Source of the DNA: Torymus aiolomorphi
Lineage: Eukaryota; Arthropoda; Insecta; Hymenoptera; Torymidae
DNA length: 64,000 nt
Assembly: GCA_036365515.1 (NCBI GenBank)
Contig: CM070875.1
Location: 103,830,628 to 103,894,627 of the forward strand
Direction: 5' to 3'
The position numbers were made by a program, and so were the translations under genes. Below are positions 48,161 to 58,769 of the stretch, in pieces. A model generated the notes under the pieces. The model made no database searches. It had not been told where the DNA came from and saw only the letters and a program-made list of their open reading frames with translations. The stretch's first letter is position 1; each line of letters opens with the position of its first letter.

Positions 48161-48967
48161 ATAGGTACAATAGGATAGCGCGCGGCGCGTGTTTGTAAAC
48201 ACGCGCGGGCTCGCAACACAGCCGACACCGCGAGCGTTCGACCGTGAGAGTGTATGTATGTGTGCGAGAGTGTCGTAAACAATTCTATGTCGACAAAAAT
48301 ACTTTGCGACAACAAGTATTATATCGCGAGCAGAAACGAAAATAATTCGGACCTCGCGATATATAGGCCCATTTACACAAAGGTTCGTAGCTTTGCTTTT
48401 CCCTCATACTAATTCGGTTTATAATCAATTAGTAAGTCGTTTAGCGATATAGCTAAACAACTAGGAGATATATTCGTTCGTTCTAAAACCTTAATTGTTT
48501 GCTCGGATAAATAGCAAAAGACGGAAAGAGAGATTATTGTTGGTAATAATCCAACAATAATTAATCAATTAAGGAAAATTATTAACAATAAAAATTAAAA
48601 ATTATTAGAATTACAAACTAAAAATTATTAACTTAAAGGGATAAAAATTATTAATAATAATAACAAATAAAAATTATAAATAGTAATAACTAATAAAAAT
48701 TATAAAAAAAAAAATAATAATTAATAAAATTTTTTTTTGTGTTTTTAGTACTTGTGAAAATAAATTAAAAATTTTTTTTTTTTTTTTGTGATTTTGGAAG
48801 GAAATTTAAAATTTTTTTTGGTTTTTCCTTCCTTCTTCAACCATTTAATCTCTCTCCGCCTTATTGTTTTTTGGAAATCAGCAAGTTTTCTATCTTTCGT
48901 GTGGCCCTTTATTATAGCCTCACGTGTGCAAGAAAATTTTGATTTTTTTTAGTAACGGTTAAATAAA

Positions 48968-49373
48968 GCGTCGCCGTATTTTGACGAGCGACGCAAATAC
49001 CAAACGTGTTCTCGTTCCACAGTTTATTTTATTATTTGGTAGTGGAAGGAGAAAACGAACGTCTCGCAAACTAAAGTTTTGCGAGAAGATTTTGGTTTTG
49101 ATATATCCGCTGTTATATAGGAAAAACAAAATCAGGGGAAAAGCAGGCGCGATTTCTTTCTACGTCTGCACTTTTTGTAGAATACCCTGCAATTTAAGGC
49201 ACGCAAAATTCTTTTTTCGAGTGAATTGTTTTCTTTCAACGACTGTTAAACGGGGTGTCGCCAAATTTTATCGCGCGACACAATTGCCGAACGCACTCTC
49301 TTTCCACAATCTATTTTATTATTTTGCGGTGGAAAGAGAGGGCGAACTTCTCGCAGACTAAAGTTTTGCGAGA
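48968..49373 (+). ncRNA. Duplicated three-stem-loop module in the leader
   Basis: Two copies, 287 nt apart (48968-49086 and 49255-49373). Stem 1: GCGTCGC/GCGACGC against GTGTCGC/GCGACAC, a compensated C-G to T-A change. Stem 2: TTCTCGTTCCAC/GTGGAAGGAGAA against CTCTCTTTCCAC/GTGGAAAGAGAG, with a T-A to C-G change and a mismatch replaced by a pair. Stem 3: TCTCGCAAA/TTTTGCGAGA against TCTCGCAGA/TTTTGCGAGA, where A-U becomes G-U. Candidate packaging, dimerisation or translation signal; the role is inference. The rest of the 1.6-kb leader has no ORF of note. Confidence 0.6.
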
Positions 49374-49774
49374 AGATTTCGGCCGCGTTGACAAAAATTA
49401 TTCTTCCTATTCACGGAAAATTTTTTTTTTTTTCTCTCTTCTCTCTTCTTCAATAGATCGCGAGGCAAAAATTTAAGCACGACATTCTTATTGTCTTGTG
49501 CCGCGCTATCGTTTCTGCTCGCGAATTTACTCAGTGCGACCGAGTGAGAAACAGTTTAGTTTTTTTTCTCTCCTGTAACACGCGATTGTAAGCGCCCAGG
49601 GATTAGGGAAATACGCGCACTCAATCGACGCACTGAGTAACAACACGCTGTAAATTGCGGAGCGAACGAGCCGAAAAATCTACTTGCGGTCAGTTTTTTT
49701 CTCTCTTCTGTTTTATATTTTTTTTTTTCTTTTTTTTTTTCTTATTCGCATAAATATTCCAGTGAGAAACCAAT

Positions 49775-51704
49775 ATGGCGGCACAACTAGCACTCGAGAA
49801 TTGGTGTATGTGCCTCTCACTGGAAGAGATAGATAGATATCTCAAGGCGATGGATTTGAAAACATCTGGCGCGCGATTTCAACAGTTAGATCGCGCGAGC
49901 AGATGGCTGCTCGGGGATTACTCGGCAGACGAATTCATCGCCACCAACGCAGACCCCGATGAACACACAACGTGGGTAACGAGAGCAAATCTCCGACAAA
50001 CGTTCATCGATAGGGTCTGCAACGGCGAAATCGAGACACCATGGGCACGCGGCTCAGATGAAAATGAACCGCACCCACTTGAGTATATTCGCGACGATAA
50101 CGCCGTAAAACTCAAGCTCGAGCAAACACGTCTCGATATCGAGACGCGCGCAGCAGAGAGAAGCTCGTTACAGCACGAAACCACGGAGACAACCGAGAAC
50201 GAGAAAAACCAAGAAGACGGATCTAGGGAGAGGGAGGCGAGTACAACCCTCCACTCACAACAGCACACCCTAGCAATGGCGGAAACACCGGATCTGCCAA
50301 TCCCTGCGGAATTGAGTGCGTTTTTAACGCAACTCACGCAGAAGGTCACGCAACTCTCGGACAATCAGTCCAAATTGCAATTAGCAATAGAGAGCTTCAC
50401 GCAGCAAGCGACAAAAGGAGCTGCCTGCAGCACGCGATTAGACCAGGCACAGAGCGGGCAACGTCAGGTGGGTTTCCAGGATACCCTGACATTCAGATAT
50501 CCGGAAGAGTAGGACACCTATCTGCATACACCACGGACGTCTTGCCAATCGCTCATTCCCCCCCAAGGGACGCCGCACAATCGTCTACTAGGCGGAGCCT
50601 GGGAGGGGGGGGGGTCTCCCGAATCGGATGAATTCGAGAGATTTGCGCAGCGACCCAAACGCGCTTGATGCCAGCACTCCGCGACATACGGTGCAAAACC
50701 GAAATAATCAGCGAGACGTCGGCAACATCGCACGAAAATGGGGGCTGAAGTATACCGGCGAGAAAGGGCAGAGCATCGACGTGTTTTTAAACCGTGTCGA
50801 TGAATGCCGAAGCCTCGCGAAGATGTCAGAGGAAGAGATGTTAAGTTCTCTCTCCGAACTCTTCGCGGGAGTCGCCGCCACGTGATACCAGAATAATAAG
50901 ACGAGCTGGTCCACGTGGAACGAATTCTGCGCTTCAGCACGTAAATGGTATGGCGCGAACCGCAGATTCCAACAACGGGTGCTGCAAGAGGCAACAGCGC
51001 GCACACAGGGGAGAGAAGAACCGGTGCGCGACTTCATCACCTGCCTACTCTCGATCATGAAAAAGATCGAGCCACCTCTCCCACTTTCTCACCAGTTGGA
51101 CACCTTACATCGCAATTTGCGGCCAGATCTCCAACGCATGGTGAGGAGAGTAGATTTCGAGGACATCGACACGCTATTGGAATTGAGTGTCGAGGCCGAG
51201 CTTACTCTCGAGGCGGAAAAATCTTATCGAGAACCACCGCCTCCAGAACAGAGCCTCCTCCTCGAGGCTGCCTATAACCCTCGGGGAAAGAAAGAAAAAC
51301 ATACGCCACTGAAAGTTGCCGCACTTCCAGGGCATATGAACCCGCCGGTAACGGAGGGAACTGGACAGAATTGGATCGCAGCTCTGTCCAAAATGCTCGC
51401 GGAAGAGGTGAGGCTGGCGCTGCAGCCAGCGCTGCACCCGAAGCAGACTCCACCGCCCTCTCGAAAACCTTCTCCCGCCAAGGGAAAAAAGAAGGGAGGG
51501 AGAGGAGAAAAGAGAGAGTCAGCAGGCGGCTCGCCGAAGCGCGACCCGCGGCCTCGGCAAGCAGAAAGGAAAAAATCGCCCGATAGCAGCGCAGTGAAAC
51601 CGAAGGGTAACAGTGAGGGTATTCATTGTTACGGCTGCGGTCTGCCTGGCTATCGGACGTACAATTGTCCCACGTGTGCGGGAAACGGGAAATCGGGTGC
51701 GTAG
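49775..51704 (+). pseudogene. gag: gag, interrupted
   Basis: The first segment (49775-50512) starts at a Met after a long T-rich leader and is rich in charged helix. After an in-frame stop at 50510-50512 the coding sense continues in another frame from about 50628. That segment is broken once at 50883-50885 and runs to the stop at 51702-51704. The middle part, with conserved Trp residues (around 50910-50950), resembles retrotransposon Gag capsid. The C-terminus is basic and ends in one zinc knuckle (CYGCGLPGYRTYNC) whose expected His is Tyr. Gag would form the particle and bind genomic RNA; this copy cannot do so as read. Confidence 0.8.
51680..51686 (+). promoter_or_regulatory. -1 frameshift slippery site
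   Basis: G-GGA-AAC lies exactly in the gag frame, 15 nt before the gag stop, and pol is open in the -1 frame here. GGGAAAC is a known retroviral slippery heptamer. A short downstream stem, GTGCG with CGCAC, is possible. Confidence 0.6.
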
Positions 51705-54700
51705 AAGGAGTCTATACGACGCCCGCACTCAAGAAGACTCCCGCCGAAATCGCCGTCGCGGCCTCCACCGTTCAGGAGGAGCCGCGCGACGAATCAGCAA
51801 CATCAGCTACAGCGATCAGCGTAGAGAACGCACCGATCGCTAACCCCGACGAGGAGGCCAGATGGTGGCTCCAAGTTAACGTCGGGGGTTTCCGAATACG
51901 CGCCTTATATGATACGGGCGCGGCACGAACAGTGATGGGTTCGATCGGATTGCAGTTAGCATCCGCGTGCCGTAGCCCGCTATTATCAAGCCACGGAAGG
52001 AAAGCAAAAGTCCCCGGCGGTCATACAGTGGCGATCGCGGGGTATGTAATGCTCCCCTTCGAGGTAGCAGGCATAAAAAAGGAGATTCGTGTCGCCGTGC
52101 TCGCGGACGAAACCTTAGAGTGCTACCTCGGCGCTGATGTCATTCGGACATTCGGAATGATTCACGATGCAGTGAAAAATCAGCTGACCGTGAGCGCGTC
52201 AGGGCAAACGGTAGATTTAGAAGTAGCCAGCGTTTCTCTTGGCGAAACTCTGGAGCTAGCTTCGATCGGTCTCGAGGAGATGTCGGAGGTGCAGAAGAAA
52301 CAACTCCAAGAACTCCTCGACCAGTTGCTCGTCCAGACGGATGAACCTCTCGGCCGCACGACGTGGGCCGAACACGCGATTTCTGTTGGCTCGGCTCGGC
52401 CGGTCAAACAGAAATATTACCCCGTCTCCAAGAAACTCGAGGAGATCATGCACTCTCAGGTACGAGAGATGCTGGAGGCGGGTATAATCGAGCCCTCGAC
52501 CAGTGCTTGGTCGAGTCCAGTAGTAATGGTGCGGAAAGCACTCGATAAATATCGATTCTGCATCGACTTCCGGAAGGTGAATGCCGTGTCCAGAGCTGAC
52601 GCATATCCGCTCCCATATATGGACGCGATTTTGCGGAAGCTACAAGGCGCAAAATATATTTCGACTCTGGACTTAAGCAGCGCATATCACCAGATTCCGC
52701 TGGAGGAAGAATCTCGCCCATTAACGGCGTTCACGGTGCCTGGACTGGGATTATTCCAGTTCACGCGCATGCCGTATGGCCTCTCGCAGGCAGGTGCAAC
52801 ATTTTAGAGGTTAATCGATAAGGTTATCGGTCCTGAAATGGAACCCTATGCCTTCTCCTATCTCGATGATATAATCATTGTCACCGAGACCTTTGAAGAA
52901 CATGTAAAGTGGCTTGGCCACGTTCTCAAGCGAATAAAGGAGGCTAATCTCACTATTAACCGAGAGAAAAGTGTATTTGGCCAGACGGAAGTTCGCTACC
53001 TGGGCGTACTCGTTAATCGGGACGGTTTTCGTCCCGATCCCGAGAAAATCGCGCCGATAATAAGCTATCCTGAACCACGGAACCTAAAACAGCTTCGGCG
53101 TTTTCTAGGAATGGCCTCGTGGTACAGGAAGTTCCTAAAAGATTTCGCTGCTATGGCCGAGCCACTAACCCGACTCACCAAAAAGACCGCCGATACGATT
53201 GGACAGAGGAACAACAAGTAGCTTTCGATCAGATTAAGGCTTTTGTTGCGTCTGCTCCAATTCTGTCTCGCCCGCAATTTGAAGAACAATTCGTTCTTCA
53301 AACAGACGCGAGTGATACAGGCATCGGCGCGGTACTCTTCCAAATAATCGATGGCGAGGAAAGAGTACTGGAATTTGCGAGTCGCACACTCTCATCCGCG
53401 GAGCGTAACTATAGCGTGACGGAGAGAGAATGCCTCGCGGTGGTCTGGGCCATTGGAAAATTCAGGCCGTATATCGAGGGCTACCATTTTCGAGTGATCA
53501 CCGATCATAGTAGTCTTCGTTGGTTACACAGCCTGCATAGTCCAACTGGTCGGCTCGCGTGGTGGGCGCTCGAACTGCAAGGGCATAGCTTCGAGGTAGA
53601 GCACAGGAAGGGCGCACTTAACCACGTCCCCGATGCTCTATCTCGCATGTTCGAGGGCGACGAGGAAGATGCGTCACTCGCCGCAGTCGATCTGACAAAC
53701 GAGACGGACGATACATGGTATACCTCTTGGCGAGAGAAATTGCAGCGAGAGCCAGACGCATACCCGCGCTGAAAATTATTAGGTGGACAGTTATTCTACT
53801 ATCGCCCCGACGAACTCATAGAGGCGGCGGTCGGGGACGAAGAAGCGTGGAAAACTGTCATACCGAAGGAGGGTCGTCAGCAAGTGCTCGCTGAGAGCCA
53901 CGACGATCCGACCTCAGGAAACCTGGGGCGAGGCAAAACGTACGATCGCGCTACGAGATTTTACTACTGGCCACACATGTACAAGGCAGTACGTAAATAC
54001 GTGCGCGAGTGTCTCGTCTGCCAGCAGTGCAAAGTCGAGCAACGCGCTCCTGCCGGTTTAATGGGAAAACGCGACATATCGCGTCCATGGCAGGTGGTGG
54101 CGGCCGACATGATGGGTCCTCTACCCAAGAGCAAACGCGGCTTCGAATATATTCTTGTATTCGAAGATTTATTCTCCAGATGGGTAGAGGTTATTCCGTT
54201 GCGGAAGGCGAACGCAAAATCTATCTTGAAGGAATTGAAAGAGAGAGTGATTTTACGTTTTGGCACGCCGGAAGTATTTCTCAGTGACAATGGAACGGAG
54301 TTTAAAAACCGCGCCGTCACTGAGTACTTACGGAACTCGGGGTACACCACACGGTGACACCGCCGTATCACCCCAAGCCAACCCGGTGGAGCGAGTAAAC
54401 CGGACGCTCAAAACCCGGTTAATCGCTTTTGTGGAGGAAAAACACGCCTCTTGGGACGAGAATCTGCCCGAGCTGGTGTTTTCGCTCAATAACGCCGCCC
54501 ATAGTAGTACCGGACTCTCGCCCGCAATGTTAAATTACGGGCGGCGACCCCTACCCCCAGGAACGGCCAAAAGAGCTCGTGACCGCGTAGCGGAAGAACG
54601 AGCGAGCGAGGAGAGAGTCGAGGAATGGGCCTCGAGGATGAAAGGCCTCAATCGATTGAATAGAGCCGTCGCCGATCACATCGACGGCGAACAAGAGCGG

Positions 54701-55360
54701 CAAGCGCATTATTATGATGCAAAACACCGCGAGCCCCTCTTCCAAGCAGGAGACTATGTTTGGAAGAGAAACCGGATCCTATCGTCTGCCGCACAAGGAA
54801 TCTCGGCGAAACTGGCACCGAAATTCGCGGGGGCGTATGCGATAATAGCCAAAATCGGCATTAACACTTATCGCATACGTGCGCTCGACGCAAACGATGA
54901 GGAACTAGTTCACGCCGAGCATCTGAAGCCTTACGTGGGTGTAACGCCTTCAGATGAGGAGCAGGAGGAAGAACCTCAACCGCCGAGGGATACCGCAGCG
55001 ATTGTGGGGATGTGCGACCCGCCAGTAGCGAGCGACGGCGAGAATAACTCGCAGGTAGATCGCGGAAACGACGGCGCCGCAGCAATCTCCGATCGCGTAG
55101 CGCTTGAGAACCCAGCGAGCGAAGCGGAAAACTTACGTGCCCCTACTCCTCTCCCCAGACGTAACCCGGGTCGTCCAAGGAAGGCGGTACGGCTTGTAGT
55201 AAGGCCGACTGCTATACGCGTGATAGCGGCGAGCCCATCAAAGAACCTCGCTGCGAAATCGCGCGGACGACCCAAAGGCTCACGCAATGAGGCGAATACT
55301 CTCGATCCGACGACTATACTACCCTCGCGGACGCGTACGCAGTCTCGCGCGGCAGTATAA
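51687..55360 (+). pseudogene. pol: pol (protease, RT, RNase H, integrase), interrupted
   Basis: Domains in order: aspartic protease with YDTGA (about 51908-51922); reverse transcriptase with CIDFRKVN and YLDD (about 52858-52870); RNase H with TDAS, TERECLAVVWA, TDHSS and DALSR; integrase with a zinc-binding HHCC region in which the second His is Asn (SGNLG); a DDE core with Asp near 54106, Asp near 54286 and Glu near 54389; and a C-terminal module. Breaks: stop at 52805-52807, frameshift near 53185, stop at 53770-53772, and two shifts near 54336-54375. The tail carries two AT-hook-like cores (PGRPRK near 55168, RGRPKG near 55260), unusual for this position. It is expressed in the -1 frame relative to gag. 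No complete polyprotein can be read from this copy. Confidence 0.88.
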
Positions 55361-55399
55361 CATACATTTTTAATTTTGGGCACCTGATGATTCCGTCTA

Positions 55400-55427
55400 A
55401 CCTCCTTTCCCTTTCCTCATTTTCAGA
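55400..55427 (+). promoter_or_regulatory. Splice acceptor before ORF3
   Basis: CCTCCTTTCCCTTTCCTCAT then TTTCAG ends at 55426, one base before the ORF3 ATG at 55428. It has a long pyrimidine tract and a clear CAG. Donor candidates are the GTAAG sites in the LTR. It implies ORF3 is translated from a spliced subgenomic RNA. Confidence 0.6.
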
Positions 55428-56387
55428 ATGGATCCAGAGGACTCGGCCGGTCAAGCGGCGCTGGTGCCCATCTCCGCCGTGAGCGAAGCAGCGGAGTTGC
55501 TCCGAGGAGTGTTGGCGGCGCTCCACAACCTCGCCGGTCCACCGCTCGCCGTGCCGGCAACCGAGCAGGCGGCTGAAGGGGCGGGATCACCGCCTTCTCT
55601 TCCGCTCGGGCCGGCGACGACGCCGGGCTTACGGCGGCCGCACGCACAGCGTCCGCCGAGCCCAACAGGCTCCACGACGAAGGAGAGCGAAGAGGAGGGG
55701 GCCATCGGAGGAACGACTGGAGCCTCCGACGCCTCGCCGTCCGTCTCCTCCGCCACCCCCAGCTCCTTCTCGTCCCTGGCTAGCGAGCCGTCGCCGCCCC
55801 AGGGACGAGGCTTCTCCAGCCGGAGACAGCCTCTCGAGGTGCGCTGGGATGCCCTCGAGAAGGCATTGCGGGAGGCCCGCGACGTCACGCGCCGGGCCAG
55901 GGAAATGGAGGCCGCCGCCTTCCGCGAGTGGGACGAGTTCCACTCAAGTTCGCGGTGGGCGGGCGAATTCTCGGCTCCCTGGACCAAAGCCGTGAAGCAG
56001 CGGCGCGAGGAGGCCCAGGCCGAAGAGGCGGCGCGCAAGGGCGTACGCGAGCGCCGCGCCGCGCTAACCGCGGCAGACGAAGCGCGCCGCGAAGTAGAGG
56101 CGGCGCAGCAGGTGACGAGGCAGGCCCAGATGCGCCTGGAGGCCGCGCAGACGCGGGCACGACGCGCCGAGGAACGCGCGTTCCTCGTCCCCAGCCGCCC
56201 CGTCATCGCGCCACCGCCCGCTCTCCCCGCGAGCCAGGCGCCGCGCCAACCACGGTCAGCACCAGCCCAAGCAGCGCCGGATGCCCGTCGCTGCTATTTC
56301 TGCGGGGAGCCTGGGATCAAGGTGCACTGGAAGTGCCCCAATTTCCGGAGCCATGATCCCAAGGACCCGTGGTATAAGAGGCGTTGA
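55428..56387 (+). CDS. ORF3: Pro/Ala-rich coiled-coil protein with zinc-knuckle-like end
   Basis: 319 aa, uninterrupted. Residues 1-130 are Pro/Ser/Ala-rich and look disordered. About 135-260 is a highly charged Ala/Arg/Glu helix, likely coiled coil. The C-terminus has CYFCGEPGIKVHWKC, a CX2C...C arrangement like a zinc knuckle but with Ile where the first His is expected and a His three residues later. There is no signal peptide or membrane segment, so despite its env-like position it is not an envelope-type protein. RNA binding or Gag-like assembly is an inference. The start is the ATG directly after the splice acceptor. It is intact while gag and pol are broken. Close relatives are unknown to me. 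Confidence 0.7.
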   Translation: MDPEDSAGQAALVPISAVSEAAELLRGVLAALHNLAGPPLAVPATEQAAEGAGSPPSLPLGPATTPGLRRPHAQRPPSPTGSTTKESEEEGAIGGTTGASDASPSVSSATPSSFSSLASEPSPPQGRGFSSRRQPLEVRWDALEKALREARDVTRRAREMEAAAFREWDEFHSSSRWAGEFSAPWTKAVKQRREEAQAEEAARKGVRERRAALTAADEARREVEAAQQVTRQAQMRLEAAQTRARRAEERAFLVPSRPVIAPPPALPASQAPRQPRSAPAQAAPDARRCYFCGEPGIKVHWKCPNFRSHDPKDPWYKRR

Positions 56388-56656
56388 GGAAATCTTCGCC
56401 TCACCACACCCTCCCCAAGAGGGGATATAAATCTTGGGACACCGGGGTCCAGCAGCCACCGGCTACACAGAGGACCACTCCTTTGTAGCCCATTAATAAA
56501 GGCCTGGACGGGCCGTATTTTTTTTTTATACTAGTTTCGCCTTATTTTTCTTTCTCCCACCTCCGCTCCTAACCTAGCATGCCCTTACCACCCACGCGTG
56601 CGAACTTCGCATGTTATGTATCCAGAGCGCCGACCAGGGGGTAGTACGTCGCGTCT
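56388..56656 (+). other. ORF3 3' region with TATA-like and AATAAA motifs
   Basis: GATATAAATC near 56424 is followed about 70 nt later by AATAAA (56495-56500) and then GGCCGTA plus a T-run. It resembles a self-contained promoter/polyadenylation stretch and may be a captured gene end. No ORF. Confidence 0.4.
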
Positions 56657-56666
56657 GGGAGGGGGG
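56657..56666 (+). promoter_or_regulatory. Polypurine tract
   Basis: GGGAGGGGGG abuts the 3' LTR, as expected for the plus-strand primer. Confidence 0.85.
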
Positions 56667-56858
56667 TGTAACGAAGTTCGAAATCCGCGGGCGAACTACC
56701 ACGCGCTCGAGCCATCGAGGAGCGAAGCGGGGATGCGCAGGCGCGAGTAGGGCGGATCGGCAACGGTGCACGCGAGAACGGTCATTCGAGTTTCTGCCGA
56801 TTCGGTGCGCGCACCTGTCCAAAAAAGCTCCGTCGGCCAGGTGCGAGAGAGTGCGAGC

Positions 56859-56901
<43 letters not shown>

Positions 56902-57694
56902 AGCGAGAGATCAAGAGGGTCATCCACGACCTCGTGCCACGAGCCCCCAGAGGACGTCTCCAACACCCGTGATCCAAGGGAGAACGCGCCGGATCCAGCC
57001 CGGATTTCGCCGCTATCTAAGCGAGGTTAGTGCCTGCAGGCCCCCGCGTGCGTGCTAGACTCTACCTCGGTGCGCGAGGTAGAGAGCATCGGAGACGAGA
57101 GGTGCACCTCGTCTCCGTGAGTGTATGGGTGCGCGACATCCGCGACGCGTGCGACTCGCGAGGCATTTTGACCTCGCGAGAATTAGGGACCGCGGCGCGC
57201 TCATTATTCTTCTCCTGTGAACCCCGTTTATTACCTGTGAATAAACCCGTCTTTTGTATTTCTTAGGTAAGAGTTCGCGAATTATTATTTCGCCCCCTTC
57301 CCTTCCGCCGTTATTCCTACGAGCACCTCGGATACCGCCGCCTCCGCGGGATCGCCGACTTCCTCGGCGATCATCTGAGCTCCAGGTACTCGCGCGTTTT
57401 TCCCCTTTTACAGGAGCGCGAAGAGTCACACGCAATTATAAAATTCCCGGGTAACTTCTGAGTTACCCGGTTGTATTCAGTCCGCGAACGGCATTGCACC
57501 GAGCGCGCGCAGAGCCGGCAATTCTGCCAGGGCGCCGCTCGAGCCGCAACGTAGGCGAGCATCGTCCTCGATGAGCAGCGCCGAGGAAGGCATCGTCGTT
57601 GCGGAGCAGTGTGAGCGAGAGAGAGAGAGCATACAGGTAAGCTTTCGGCATTGCCGAAAACTCTCTCGCTCCGAAAACTATTCGCCCTGTTACA
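56667..57694 (+). repeat. 3' LTR (1028 bp)
   Basis: Same ends as the 5' LTR (TGTAAC, GTTACA). It is 6 bp longer through GA-repeat length, with about 13 substitutions by eye. The AG-rich hairpins seen in the 5' LTR are kept. Confidence 0.93.
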
Positions 57695-57749
57695 AGTTAT
57701 ACTTTAGAGTATTGTATGTAATATGTATGGCTTTAAGTTCCAAAGTAAT

Positions 57750-58769
57750 CTTTCAAGAACTTGAAAAAAGGTTCGTGAAAGGTTTCTTGAAAGATTACTA
57801 GAATGTTTCGTAGAATCTTTCTGAAAGATTGACAAATCTTTCACAAAGCTTCCAGTTATTCTTTTAAAAACTTGATGAAAGGTCCTGGAAACTTTTCCGG
57901 AAATATTAATAGATTTTTTTTAAAGCTTTTGCCAGTAAATTGGGCAGAATTTTAAGCTTACAGGAATCTTTTATGTAAACTTTCTGAAAGATTTCAATAA
58001 ATCTATCAAAAACCTTACAAGGATCTTTACAGCTACCTTACTAAAGTCTTATTGGAAGATTTCCTGTAAACTTACCGTATCCTTTCGAGAAAGAATTGGG
58101 CGGAATTTTAAGCTTACAGGAATCTTTCATGTAAGCTTTCTGAAAGGTTTCAATAAATCTATCAAAAACCTTACAAGGATCTTTACAGCTATCTTACTAA
58201 AGTCTTGCTGAAAGATTCTCTGTAAACTTACCGTATTCTTTCAAGAAAGCTTCCATAAAGATTGATAAATCTTTCACAAAGCTACCAGTTACTCTTTTAA
58301 AAGTTTGATAAAAGACCCCGGAAAGCTTTCTGGGAAGATTAATAGAATCTTTCCTGAAACCTTTTTGTGAGAAAAAAGGGCGGACATTTTGAGCTTTCAG
58401 GAATCTTCCATGTAAGCTTTCTGAAAGATTTAAATAAAACTATCAAAAACCTTACAAAGATATTTACAGCTATCTTACTAAAGTCTTCCTGAAAGATTCT
58501 CTGTAAACTTACCGTATTCTTTCAAGAAAGCTTCCAGAAAGATTGACAAATCTTTCACAAAGCTTCCAGTTACTCTTTTAAAAGTTTGATGAAAGATCCC
58601 GGAAAGCTTTCTGGGAAGATTAATAGAATCTTTCCTGAAAGCTTTTTGTGAGAAAAAAGGGCGGACATTTTGAGCTTTCAGGAATCTTCCATGTAAGCTT
58701 CCTGTAAGATTCCGAATCTTTCTTGGAAGCTTTCATAAAACTTCCAGGAAGCTTTCATGCTATGTGGGG
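57750..58769. repeat. Right arm of the foldback element
   Basis: Two to three units of about 300 bp with GGAATCTTTCATGTAAGCTT and ACTAAAGTCTTGCTGAAAGA, in the same word style as 38486-45000 but inverted, ending CATGCTATGTGGGG. No gene. Confidence 0.7.

Larger units (their letters stand above)
47119..57694 (+). mobile_element. Ty3/gypsy-type LTR retrotransposon, 10.6 kb
   Basis: Complete structure: 5' LTR, primer binding site, leader, gag, pol, ORF3, purine tract, 3' LTR. It is flanked by a 4-bp target duplication AGTT (47115-47118 and 57695-57698). Domain order protease, reverse transcriptase, RNase H, integrase is the Ty3/gypsy order. The element is GC-rich against an AT-rich host. gag and pol are interrupted by stops and frameshifts. 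The LTRs differ by about 13 substitutions over about 1020 bp by eye plus two GA-length changes, suggesting a fairly recent insertion. Confidence 0.93.
38486..58769. mobile_element. Giant foldback-type element (candidate)
   Basis: The left end CCCCACATAGCATGAAAGCT (continuing TCC) is the exact inverse of the right end finishing CATGCTATGTGGGG at 58769. The left arm (38486-45000) and right arm (about 57750-58769) use the same vocabulary of words such as GAAAGATT and AAGCTTCC. Without the LTR retrotransposon inserted at 47119-57694 it would span about 9.7 kb. No transposase is visible inside and no target duplication was identified. Alternatives are a satellite with an inversion, or two separate inverted arrays. 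Confidence 0.5.

Noticed and set aside
49918..50364. 148-codon minus-strand ORF
   Set aside because: Antisense shadow of gag in GC-rich DNA; the sense frame carries the retrotransposon signal.
55451..56206. 251-codon minus-strand ORF
   Set aside because: Antisense shadow of ORF3 caused by high GC and few stop codons.
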